NCBI GenBank assembly: GCA_013373625.1
Contig: JABXHM010000086.1
Location: 1 to 64,000, forward strand
Reading direction: 5' to 3'
DNA length: 64,000 bases
Source of the DNA: Alteromonadaceae bacterium
GTDB taxonomy: Bacteria > Pseudomonadota > Gammaproteobacteria > Enterobacterales > Alteromonadaceae
The position numbers and the translations under genes are program-made. The number at the start of each line of letters is the position of its first letter. The stretch's first letter is position 1. Shown here one piece after another: positions 17,994-26,260 of this stretch. Below the pieces are notes generated by a model, which saw only the letters and a list, made by a program, of their open reading frames with translations, ran no database searches and was not told the origin of the DNA.

Positions 17994-19169
17994 ATGTCAA
18001 TCCCAAGCATGTCTGACATTGATTTGTCAGGAAAACGTGTATTGATTCGTCAGGATCTGAATGTGCCGGTAAAAGGCGGTAAGGTGACCTCCGATGCACG
18101 CATCAAGGCGTCGTTGCCGACCATCAAGGCGGCACTGGAAGCGGGGGCTGCGGTAATGGTGATGTCACATCTTGGTCGTCCAACGGAAGGCGAACCCGCT
18201 GAAGAGTTTTCGTTACAACCTGTCGTTAATTACCTGAACGATGTTCTCGATACCGAAGTCACTCTGGTAAAAGACTACCTCGATGGCGTAAACATTGAGC
18301 CGGGTCAATGCATGATCCTTGAGAACGTGCGATTTAATAAGGGTGAGAAAAAAGACGATGAGGGACTCGCTAAACAATACGCCGCGTTATGTGATGTATT
18401 TGTAATGGATGCCTTTGGAACTGCGCACCGAGCCCAGGCGTCTACGCACGGCGTGGCTAAATTTGCTCCCCAGGCGATTGCCGGCCCCTTATTGGCGGGT
18501 GAGCTCGCAGCGTTAACTAAAGCACTGGATAACCCGGCGCGTCCTATGGTCGCCATTGTGGGTGGCTCTAAAGTCTCAACCAAGCTGACAGTGCTTAAAT
18601 CATTAGCCGAGAAAGTTGACCAGCTAATCGTTGGCGGCGGCATTGCCAATACCTTTATCGCAGCTCAGGGACATAACGTTGGTAACTCGCTGGTAGAGAT
18701 GGACTTAGTCGACGAAGCAAAACGTTTAATCAGCCAGGCTCAGGCGAACGGCGGCGATATTCCGGTGCCGACGGATGTGGTAACAGGTAAAGCGTTTGCT
18801 GAAGATGCGGCGGCCGAGTTGAAAGCCGTTGCTGATGTGGCTGACGACGACATGATATTTGATATCGGCCCTGATAGTTCAGCGGCACTGGAAGATATTT
18901 TAAAGAACGCCGGGACAATCGTGTGGAATGGTCCGGTAGGCGTGTTTGAGTTTGATCAGTTCGCTAATGGAACAAAAGCGTTGTCACAAGCTATCGCAGA
19001 CAGTGATGCGTTTTCAATCGCTGGTGGTGGTGATACGCTAGCGGCAGTAGATAAATATGGAATAGCCGACAAAGTCTCTTACATCTCAACCGGTGGCGGA
19101 GCTTTTCTGGAATTCCTGGAAGGGAAAACCTTACCTGCAGTAGCGATATTAGAAGAAAAAAACCGCTAA
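17994..19169 (+). CDS. pgk: Phosphoglycerate kinase
   Basis: 391 residues, full length. It transfers phosphate between 1,3-bisphosphoglycerate and ADP in glycolysis. Visible signatures: [13 protein letters not shown] near the N-terminus, MSHLGRP substrate loop, [27 protein letters not shown], the nucleotide-binding VGGSKVSTK and the C-terminal GGGDTLAAV. Start has GAGAAGGAAA upstream. Operon with epd and, after a structured 209-bp gap, the aldolase gene. Confidence 0.98.
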   Translation: MSIPSMSDIDLSGKRVLIRQDLNVPVKGGKVTSDARIKASLPTIKAALEAGAAVMVMSHLGRPTEGEPAEEFSLQPVVNYLNDVLDTEVTLVKDYLDGVNIEPGQCMILENVRFNKGEKKDDEGLAKQYAALCDVFVMDAFGTAHRAQASTHGVAKFAPQAIAGPLLAGELAALTKALDNPARPMVAIVGGSKVSTKLTVLKSLAEKVDQLIVGGGIANTFIAAQGHNVGNSLVEMDLVDEAKRLISQAQANGGDIPVPTDVVTGKAFAEDAAAELKAVADVADDDMIFDIGPDSSAALEDILKNAGTIVWNGPVGVFEFDQFANGTKALSQAIADSDAFSIAGGGDTLAAVDKYGIADKVSYISTGGGAFLEFLEGKTLPAVAILEEKNR

Positions 19170-19378
19170 CAGAGTAAGACTTACCCCATGGCGGCATTGC
19201 CAATAACAATAATAATATGCCGCTGTGACCTGCAAAGGATAACGCAGGATTACCCCGCTAAATGGCTTGTCAATTCAGGCGAAGCATTGTTTGGCGGGGT
19301 AAACATGCCTTATAGAAAAATGATTTCTCTAAACCCTACAACCGTTACAAAACGGTATAAAAATAAGGAGTGTTGCCA
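19170..19378 (+). promoter_or_regulatory. Structured leader between pgk and class I aldolase gene
   Basis: Three stem candidates follow each other: GCGGCAT with ATGCCGC (about 19190-19222); a 9-bp stem TTACCCCGC/GCGGGGTAA (19250-19258 with 19294-19302) enclosing a weaker inner stem ATGGCTT/GAAGCAT; and ACCGTT/AACGGT (about 19341-19356) just ahead of AAGGAG. None ends in a T tract. The arrangement suggests a leader or processing region that sets aldolase expression separately from epd-pgk. No known riboswitch class is recognised. Confidence 0.4.
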
Positions 19379-20275
19379 ATGGCTTCACAGACTCAGCAAG
19401 CTATGCTGGATAAAATTCATACCCAAAAAGGCTTTATTGCCGCACTGGATCAAAGCGGCGGAAGTACCCCCAAAGCGTTAAAGTTATATGGTATCGAAGC
19501 GTCAGAATATGCTGGTGATGATCAGATGTTCGATCTGGTGCATGCCATGCGTACCCGAATTGTTACCTGTCCTGCCTTTTCCGGTGAGCGTGTGATTGGC
19601 GCCATTTTGTTTGAGAATACGCTGGAGCGTGACATCGAAGGGCTGTCATCAGCCCGGTATCTGTGGCAAAAAAAACGCGTAATCCCGTTTTTAAAAGTGG
19701 ATAAGGGTCTCGAAGCCGAAGCGAACGGTGTGCAGCTGATGAAACCCATCCCGCAACTTGAGGAACTGCTCAGCAAAGCAAATGATCAGGATGTCTTTGG
19801 CACGAAAATGCGTTCGGTTGTCAAGCTGGCTAATCATGAAGGGATAAAAGCAATTGTAGAACAGCAGTTTGCAGTGGCGAAACAAATTCTTGCCGCTGGC
19901 CTGGTGCCTATAATAGAGCCTGAAGTGGATATTCACAGTCCTGAAAAGGCCGCCGCCGAAGCACTGCTAAAGCTGGAAATTCTTGCTCAGCTTAATATGC
20001 TTGGTGAGCAAAAAGTGATGTTAAAGCTGACGTTGCCTGACCAGGCAAACTTCTATAAAGAGTTGGTTGATCATCCAAAAGTAATTAAAGTGGTTGCTTT
20101 ATCAGGCGGTTATAGCCGCGACGAAGCCAATGCCAAACTGGCCGAAAATAACGGTGTGATTGCCAGTTTTTCACGCGCCCTTACTGAGGGGGGTTCGGCG
20201 CAGCAAAGCGATGAGGCATTTGAAAAGACGCTCGACGGTGCTATTGAAAGTATTTATCAGGCATCACTAACCTGA
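19379..20275 (+). CDS. fda: Class I fructose-bisphosphate aldolase
   Basis: 298 residues. The sequence (GFIAALDQSGGSTPKALK, FLKVDKGL, NGVQLMKPI, DVFGTKMRS, LVPIIEPEVDI, VMLKLTLPD, VVALSGGYSRDEAN, IASFSRALTEG) matches the Schiff-base class I aldolases of the Staphylococcus type, with the catalytic Lys in MLKLT near residue 212. It cleaves fructose 1,6-bisphosphate to two triose phosphates without metal. ATG 19379 is chosen because AAGGAG lies eight bases upstream; a GTG at 19370 overlaps that site. Its place after epd-pgk is usually taken by the unrelated zinc-dependent class II enzyme (fbaA). Confidence 0.95.
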   Translation: MASQTQQAMLDKIHTQKGFIAALDQSGGSTPKALKLYGIEASEYAGDDQMFDLVHAMRTRIVTCPAFSGERVIGAILFENTLERDIEGLSSARYLWQKKRVIPFLKVDKGLEAEANGVQLMKPIPQLEELLSKANDQDVFGTKMRSVVKLANHEGIKAIVEQQFAVAKQILAAGLVPIIEPEVDIHSPEKAAAEALLKLEILAQLNMLGEQKVMLKLTLPDQANFYKELVDHPKVIKVVALSGGYSRDEANAKLAENNGVIASFSRALTEGGSAQQSDEAFEKTLDGAIESIYQASLT

Positions 20276-20291
20276 TATTTATGACATTGTA

Positions 20292-20319
20292 AGCAACTGC
20301 TCAACCTTGAGCAGTTGCT
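20292..20319 (+). terminator. Hairpin after the aldolase gene
   Basis: A perfect 13-bp stem AGCAACTGCTCAA/TTGAGCAGTTGCT with only a CC loop, 16 bases past the stop. The following T run is broken (ATTCTCGCTTCTT). It probably ends the epd-pgk-aldolase transcript. Confidence 0.75.
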
Positions 20320-20721
20320 ATTCTCGCTTCTTATTCCACTATTTTGCCGGCGCCTGCGTAATCGTTATCAAGTGAATAACGCATAGCTTTCAGAACTCAA
20401 CTGAACAGCAATTACCGTTGTGGCTCAAATCAAATAATATTACACAGTAATGCGTTGGCGTTTTGTAAGTGCCGAATCGTGGTTAGCTAAAATTATTTTC
20501 TCACTGAAACGGTCTTTATTTATTCCCGGACGTATTAGGATTGGCCGTGTCTGCGCCTCTTAAGGCAAATCGTTATCCGCTGTGAAGTAAAGCGTACGGT
20601 TCGGTCGATCCATTTAATAGATATATTAAAAATAATGGTCTATATTATTTTGGTTGAATATTTAATGGCTTTTTTTTTTGGATAATGCGCAACTAAACAT
20701 CAGGCAAGGACGCACAGTTTA
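20320..20721. other. Intergenic region upstream of diguanylate cyclase gene
   Basis: About 400 bases, AT-rich in the last 150 (T9 run near 20670). I compared it by eye with the GEMM c-di-GMP riboswitch and saw no match. No gene supported. Confidence 0.3.
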
Positions 20722-21873
20722 ATGCAGTACACACAAACGTTCATCCAGGTAGGAATTCTTGCCGTTGTTGCCTTTATCGGCATCGGCTTCACCTTTGCTT
20801 TGCCGACCCCTCGTCACCATATTAAAGCTAAGTCGGTCATTTACGCCCGCTGGTTTTTGTTTTCTTCGTGGTTAGTTGTTGCGTTTCAAGCAGTTGTTCA
20901 AAGTGGTTATGAATATATCGGCTTACCCGGTATTTATGCTGCGGCGACTGTAAGCGGTTACATGCTGTTAATGTCGGTGAATAAACGATATGGACACGAA
21001 GTCGCAGCTGTTAAAAAATATGCGGCAACGGCGCATGTTGTCTTACTGTTTATTGCTACGCTCGCATTGCTGTTAAGCCAGTCTCAGGCCTGGTTTGCCC
21101 ATGCGCTGGCAATAAGCAGTACTGCTTTTCCTGTCTGGCTTGCACAAAAACGAGTGGGACGATACCTCAGTGATGAAACCATCGGCGGGCGGTTGTTGTT
21201 CAGTGTTTTATGGTTCGTAATGCTAATGTTGCTTGTTGTTGTCCCATTGTACCTGGGTAATGTTGATCCTAAGAGTACTTACCACCTGACAGCGACGTTT
21301 GCGTTGATTCTTGTTGTTATGTTGACCTTTATGCTGGCCTTTGCGGTGAATATATTGCAGTCAATACTGGTTAAGTTACATTCCCTTGTGCATACCGATC
21401 CGCTGACCGGCGCCAAAAACCGCTACTTCTTTTATGAAACAGCACCTAAACTCAGCGCACACGCCAGGCGCAACAACGAGGTGTTATCTGTTGTAGCATG
21501 TGATATCGATTATTTTAAATCCATTAACGACCAGCATGGCCATGTGGTGGGTGACATTGCCCTAAAACGGTTTTGTGAAATTATTCAAAAGCAATTGCGC
21601 TTAGAAGATACGCTAATCAGAATGGGAGGTGAGGAGTTTTTAATTTTGTCACCGGGATGTGATGGCGATCAGGCGAAGCAAATGGCTGAGCGCCTGCGCG
21701 CAACCATAAGCGAAACTAAAATTACCGCCCGCGATGTGTCAATTTCACTCACTGCATCGTTTGGTGTGATTGAAATGCCTGACAACGCAGATTTGCTAAG
21801 TGCTGTTAAACACGCCGACCAGGCGCTTTTCGATGCCAAAGCAAACGGGCGTAATCAGGTTATTGTGGTATAG
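20722..21873 (+). CDS. Membrane-bound diguanylate cyclase (GGDEF)
   Basis: 383 residues: about six to seven membrane helices in the first 215 residues, then a complete GGDEF domain. The active-site loop is RMGGEEFLIL, the metal/substrate region is ACDIDYFKSINDQHGH, and a product-inhibition I-site RxxD (RLED) stands five residues before GGEEF, so the enzyme is expected to be active and feedback-inhibited. It makes cyclic di-GMP from two GTP. The sensory part is an unclassified multi-pass membrane region. A start at ATG 20722 has AAGGA upstream at slightly long spacing. It is alone, convergent with ppx. Confidence 0.92.
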   Translation: MQYTQTFIQVGILAVVAFIGIGFTFALPTPRHHIKAKSVIYARWFLFSSWLVVAFQAVVQSGYEYIGLPGIYAAATVSGYMLLMSVNKRYGHEVAAVKKYAATAHVVLLFIATLALLLSQSQAWFAHALAISSTAFPVWLAQKRVGRYLSDETIGGRLLFSVLWFVMLMLLVVVPLYLGNVDPKSTYHLTATFALILVVMLTFMLAFAVNILQSILVKLHSLVHTDPLTGAKNRYFFYETAPKLSAHARRNNEVLSVVACDIDYFKSINDQHGHVVGDIALKRFCEIIQKQLRLEDTLIRMGGEEFLILSPGCDGDQAKQMAERLRATISETKITARDVSISLTASFGVIEMPDNADLLSAVKHADQALFDAKANGRNQVIVV

Positions 21874-21897
21874 CCAAATTGTTGCTCCGACAATGTA

Positions 21898-23430
21898 TTA
21901 GCGCACTTTTAGCGTAATATCGACGGCCTTTAAGTAGTGACATTCACGTTCTAAATCTGCTGCCATGATTGGTTTCGAAGCAAGCCAGTCTTCAGGAAAG
22001 GTTAAAGTGAGGCTACGTTTGTCAGCGTCGACAGTAAACTCAGGTAAAAAGTCTTGCTGGCGTTTAATATTCAACAATACGCCTAAGCGAAGTATCGCAA
22101 TTAAACGGCCAATCTCATCGCTGCTGTATTGGGTGAAAGACGACACATTCTGAGGTCGAATTTTTTTACGATGAAAACGCACCAGCGTTGCCAGCAGTTC
22201 CTGTTGTGCCTGGTTAAAACCGGGCATATCTATGTTTTGTAATATGTAGGCAGAATGACGTTGCACGCCCCGGGTATTAATTTGTAAGCCTACCTCGTGC
22301 AACAATGCAGCCCAGCCGAGAATTGCCGGGTAGTCTGCGTGATTCAGTTTCCACGGCTTTTGCGCTGCGGCAAATAAAAGTCTGGTGGTGCTGAGAACCA
22401 GATTGGCCTGATTAGTATCCACATCGTATCTGACTGCCAGGCTCGACGCAGTTCGGCCGCGAATGTCATTGTTGTGCAGTTCATCTTCCATTTGGTAAAG
22501 CACGCCTTCACGCAATGCTGCCGGAGAGTATTCCAGTTCCTCTATTCTTAACGCTTTAAATAACGCAATAAGCACGCACAACCCCGCAGGAATGACCTTG
22601 CGGCGGTCTTCGCTTATGGCTGGATGGGTGAGGTTATCGATATGGCCGGCGTCAATAAATTCCTTCATCACCTGCTTAAGCCCTTTTAATGTCACCGGCA
22701 CGTCCTGGCCGGGGGCTTTGTCAGTTTGTTGGACCAAATTGTACAGTGTTTTTATGGTGCCGGATGTACCTATGCAATGCTGCCAGCCTAACCGGCGATA
22801 TCGTCCTTCAATAGGTTCCATTTGTTGTTCTGCGGCGGTTATCGCACGCTGAAATGCTTTGGCTTTCAACTCGCCGTTGGCAAAGAACCGCTGAGTAAAA
22901 CTCACGCAGCCCATTTGCAGACTGCGGCAAAGTCTGGCTGAGAGGCCTTCGCCAATGATAAATTCGGTTGAGCCTCCGCCAATATCAACAACTAATCGTT
23001 TACCATTGTCATGATTGGTATGTGCAACCCCCGAATAAATAAGCCGGGCTTCCTCTGTCCCCGATATAACTTCTACCGGGTAGGGCATTATTTCAAGGGC
23101 TGCACTGATAAACTGATTGGCATTAACGGCTTTACGTAATGTGTAGGTGGCCACTATACGCACAGAGTCGGGCTCAAAGCCCTGCAGGCTGGCCGCAATA
23201 ATACGCAGGGTTTCAAGGCCGCGTTCAATGGCTTCATCAGACAACACATTGTTGTTGTCTAAGCCTTCTGCGAGCCTCACTTTTTGTTTTACACGGTGCA
23301 GGATCTGCACCGAGCCAGCCACAATACGAGCAACTACCAGGTGAAAACTGTTAGAGCCAATATCCAACGCCGCGACCTTGCTGGATTCGCGACTGTCAAC
23401 ACTGTCGAGTGACTCGTGCGGGGTTGTCAT
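21898..23430 (-). CDS. ppx: Exopolyphosphatase (Ppx/GppA family)
   Basis: 510 residues. The actin-like ASKHA fold shows phosphate loops AALDIGSNSFHLVVARI near residue 20 and VDIGGGSTEFIIG near 145, followed by an HD-like C-terminal helical region. It removes terminal phosphates from polyphosphate chains. The gene overlaps the end of ppk1 by four bases (ATGA), so the two are translationally coupled, an arrangement known from E. coli. GppA activity (pppGpp) cannot be excluded, but the operon context favours Ppx. Confidence 0.95.
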   Translation of the reverse strand: MTTPHESLDSVDSRESSKVAALDIGSNSFHLVVARIVAGSVQILHRVKQKVRLAEGLDNNNVLSDEAIERGLETLRIIAASLQGFEPDSVRIVATYTLRKAVNANQFISAALEIMPYPVEVISGTEEARLIYSGVAHTNHDNGKRLVVDIGGGSTEFIIGEGLSARLCRSLQMGCVSFTQRFFANGELKAKAFQRAITAAEQQMEPIEGRYRRLGWQHCIGTSGTIKTLYNLVQQTDKAPGQDVPVTLKGLKQVMKEFIDAGHIDNLTHPAISEDRRKVIPAGLCVLIALFKALRIEELEYSPAALREGVLYQMEDELHNNDIRGRTASSLAVRYDVDTNQANLVLSTTRLLFAAAQKPWKLNHADYPAILGWAALLHEVGLQINTRGVQRHSAYILQNIDMPGFNQAQQELLATLVRFHRKKIRPQNVSSFTQYSSDEIGRLIAILRLGVLLNIKRQQDFLPEFTVDADKRSLTLTFPEDWLASKPIMAADLERECHYLKAVDITLKVR

Positions 23431-25499
23431 TTATCTTCTTCAGCCTGTTTTAAGTATGAGTAAATTTCTTCCTGAGAGCGCAATTTTTTACGGTTGCCGC
23501 GCTTAACATAGAGGTTTAGCTGGTCTTTGTCGATAACACGCGCCTTAAGGGTATCCTGAAACTGAATATCCATAATGTCTATAATACGCTGTTGTAAAGC
23601 CGGATCGTAAATGGGCGCGCCTACCTCGATACGGTTATCCATATTACGTGTCATCCAGTCAGCCGAAGATATAAATACCTTACGGTTACCACCGCCGTTA
23701 AAAATCATCACACGAGGATGTTCTAAAAAGCGGTCAACAATGGAGATGAGGGTAATATTGTCGCTGAGCCCCGGGATCCCCGGACGCAGTCCGCACATGC
23801 CGCGAACGATACCACGGATCTTAATACCTGCCTGACTGGCACGATAGAGATCATCAATCAGCTCTTTGTCTTCGAGGTTGTTTATTTTAAATGTAATGGC
23901 CGCCTCGTGCCCTTCTTTCAAATATTGTATTTCCTGACGAATGAGCGACTGTATTTTGGTTCGGGCATTCAGTGGCGATATTTGCAGGTGCTGAAATTTG
24001 TAACGGCGGTAGGGGTAGTTAATTAAATCAAATACCGCATTGGCTTCTTCAGCCATCTCCTGGTTTTTGGTAAACAGACTGTAGTCGGTATAAATTTTGG
24101 CTGTTTTCTCGTTAAAGTTACCGGTACCAAAGTGTGCGTAATGCATTAATTTGCCGCGCTCTTCCCGCGACACTATACAAAGCTTGGAGTGGATCTTTAA
24201 CGAGGGAACACCCAGCACAACGCGGATACCGGCGTCGGTCATACGTTTAGACCATTCAATGTTAGCTTCCTCATCGAATCGGGCACGCAGCTCTACGACT
24301 ACAGTGACTTTTTTGCCGTTGTCTACGGCATCAATGAGTGAACTGACAATACGTGAGTGGCTGGCAACCCGATAGATATTCAACCGAATTGATTTTACGT
24401 TGGGGTCAAACGCTGCCTGGCGAACAAACTCAGTAAAGTGCAAAAAGCGATGATAAGGATAGTAAAGTAAAATATCGTGTGCCGAAATGGCATCAAACAC
24501 CGTGTTATAACCAGAAAAATCACGAGTATCTATCGCCGGTAATTTACTGTTCTCCAGATAATCGCGGCCTACATTGGGGAAACCTATGAAGTCTTTAAAG
24601 TTACGATAGTTACCAGCGGCATTGAGGGTATCAAGCTTGGTCACTTTCAGCCGTTTTTGCAGATCTTGCACCATATCCTGAGGCATTCCCTGATCGTGGA
24701 TAACCCGCACAGGTTCGGCGATGAGTCGCTGTTTCATGCTCTCGGACATTTTTTCTACGTAACTTTCATCAATCTCATCGTTGATGGAATATTCCGAGTC
24801 ACGGGTCATCTTGAAGGAATACGACTCAAGCGAATCAAATTTTACAAAGCCACGGAAAATATCTTCCATCGAGAGCTGGATCATGTCGTCCAGCAATATT
24901 ATATGCTTATTCTTGCGGCTTTTTTCCGGCGGTATAAGGTGAAACCGGGATATCTCTGATGTGGGAATTTGCACCGCAGCAAAACGCGGATTACGCCCTT
25001 CACGACGCAGGGCAACGTATAAGTACACCGCTGAACCGTTTAAGCGGCTGAGCAGATCGGTTTTCTTGTCGATGATAATAGGCGCGATATGACGCAGTAC
25101 TTTATTGACAAAATAGTTGCGGACCCAGGTACGCTGATACTCGGTAAGTTGATGTTTTTGCAAAATATAAATATTGTAACGGGCGAGGTTTTTGACCACT
25201 TGATTATGGATTTTGTCGAATTTTTTTGACAGCTCACTGACTTTCTTTTGGATTTCGACCATCAACTGGCGCTGACGACGGCCTTCTTCTTCGTTTTCTT
25301 CATTGTGTGCAATAAGAATCAGTCGCTTTACATCGGCCACACGGACCCGGAAAAACTCATCCAGGTTGTTTGAATAAATACCTAAAAATCGAAGTCGCTC
25401 TACCGCTGGGTTATTTTCATCGGCGGCTTCCTGCAGCACACGTTCGTTAAACGCCAGCCAGCTGAGTTCCTTGGGATAGTATAAATCGGTTGGTTCCAT
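23427..25499 (-). CDS. ppk1: Polyphosphate kinase 1
   Basis: 690 residues, full length, with the four PPK1 domains in order. The N-terminal segment is YPKELSWLAFNERVLQEA; the phosphorylated His lies in MHYAHFGTGNFNEKTAKIYTDYSL, near residue 430-440; the C-terminal half contains RGMCGLRPGIPGLSDNI and SADWMTRNMDNRIEVGAP. It polymerises the gamma phosphate of ATP into polyphosphate at the inner membrane. First gene of the ppk1-ppx operon. The Pst/PhoU/Pit genes a few kilobases away make this a phosphate-handling neighbourhood. No good Pho box was found in its 5' region. Confidence 0.97.
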   Translation of the reverse strand: MEPTDLYYPKELSWLAFNERVLQEAADENNPAVERLRFLGIYSNNLDEFFRVRVADVKRLILIAHNEENEEEGRRQRQLMVEIQKKVSELSKKFDKIHNQVVKNLARYNIYILQKHQLTEYQRTWVRNYFVNKVLRHIAPIIIDKKTDLLSRLNGSAVYLYVALRREGRNPRFAAVQIPTSEISRFHLIPPEKSRKNKHIILLDDMIQLSMEDIFRGFVKFDSLESYSFKMTRDSEYSINDEIDESYVEKMSESMKQRLIAEPVRVIHDQGMPQDMVQDLQKRLKVTKLDTLNAAGNYRNFKDFIGFPNVGRDYLENSKLPAIDTRDFSGYNTVFDAISAHDILLYYPYHRFLHFTEFVRQAAFDPNVKSIRLNIYRVASHSRIVSSLIDAVDNGKKVTVVVELRARFDEEANIEWSKRMTDAGIRVVLGVPSLKIHSKLCIVSREERGKLMHYAHFGTGNFNEKTAKIYTDYSLFTKNQEMAEEANAVFDLINYPYRRYKFQHLQISPLNARTKIQSLIRQEIQYLKEGHEAAITFKINNLEDKELIDDLYRASQAGIKIRGIVRGMCGLRPGIPGLSDNITLISIVDRFLEHPRVMIFNGGGNRKVFISSADWMTRNMDNRIEVGAPIYDPALQQRIIDIMDIQFQDTLKARVIDKDQLNLYVKRGNRKKLRSQEEIYSYLKQAEEDK

Positions 25500-25603
25500 A
25501 TTGATAAATCACTATTTCTACAGAGATAAAAAGGCTCTAATATGCCAACGGAGTGTGACAAGTTGTTGACGAGATGCGGTTTTTTTGACCCGTTTTAGTA
25601 TCA

Positions 25604-26110
25604 TCAAATAGTGGTTGTGATATCTACAACTAAATCATTCGCCACGGCCTCAAGGGCATCTTTAACGTCATCCTGATCAACCTCAGCCGGTACTCTGACC
25701 TGCAAGCGGGCTTTAAACATTTCACTGCCCCAGTTGGGCGCACTTTCACACGTAGAGTCGAAGTGCATTATATTGAGACTGAACCGGTGCAGTACATTTG
25801 TTATCTCCTGCACAATACCTGGCTGGTCATTACCCATTACCTCAATGGTGATTAAGTCATGCGCTTTGTCACTGGCTTCGGATACCGATTGTGAATGAAC
25901 CTGTAACCCTTCGAGGCTATTCAAAGCAGTAATTAAGTCCTGATGTTTATCGGCTGGTACCTGCGCTTCTACAAAGCCGGCAAATTGCCCGGCCATGTGG
26001 GCAAAGCTGCTGCCCTGCCAGTTACCACCATATTCGTACACTCTCTTAGCAACGGCATCAACCAGGCCCGGCCGGTCTTTACCGATTATTGTGAAGATGA
26101 CAGGCTTCAT
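25604..26110 (-). CDS. gcvR: Glycine cleavage system transcriptional repressor-like ACT protein
   Basis: 168 residues made of two ACT domains, beginning VIFTIIGKDRPGLVDAVAKRV and, for the second, LITIEVMGNDQPGIVQEITNVL. This is the layout of GcvR, which binds glycine and interacts with the activator GcvA to control gcvTHP. The start at 26110 has AAGGAG eight bases upstream; the longer frame to 26149 lacks a site. In this lineage such proteins may act on other targets, and no gcv gene is in the window. It is upstream of ppk1 on the same strand, with a 104-bp gap. Confidence 0.85.
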   Translation of the reverse strand: MKPVIFTIIGKDRPGLVDAVAKRVYEYGGNWQGSSFAHMAGQFAGFVEAQVPADKHQDLITALNSLEGLQVHSQSVSEASDKAHDLITIEVMGNDQPGIVQEITNVLHRFSLNIMHFDSTCESAPNWGSEMFKARLQVRVPAEVDQDDVKDALEAVANDLVVDITTTI

Positions 26111-26260
26111 CCTCTTACTCCTTATATTGCTTCCTGCGTAATAAAGCATCGCCTTAGGTACAGGAATTTAATAGCATTGGTGTAACTTTCACTTGATCTT
26201 AAAATATCACAACTTACACTGCTGGGCAGTGCAAATTCACGTAAATCGTGGTTCTAAATC

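Noticed and set aside
25500-25603. Pho box upstream of ppk1 (TTGTCACACTCC...)
   Set aside because: Only about half of the consensus positions match and the second heptad is not recognisable.
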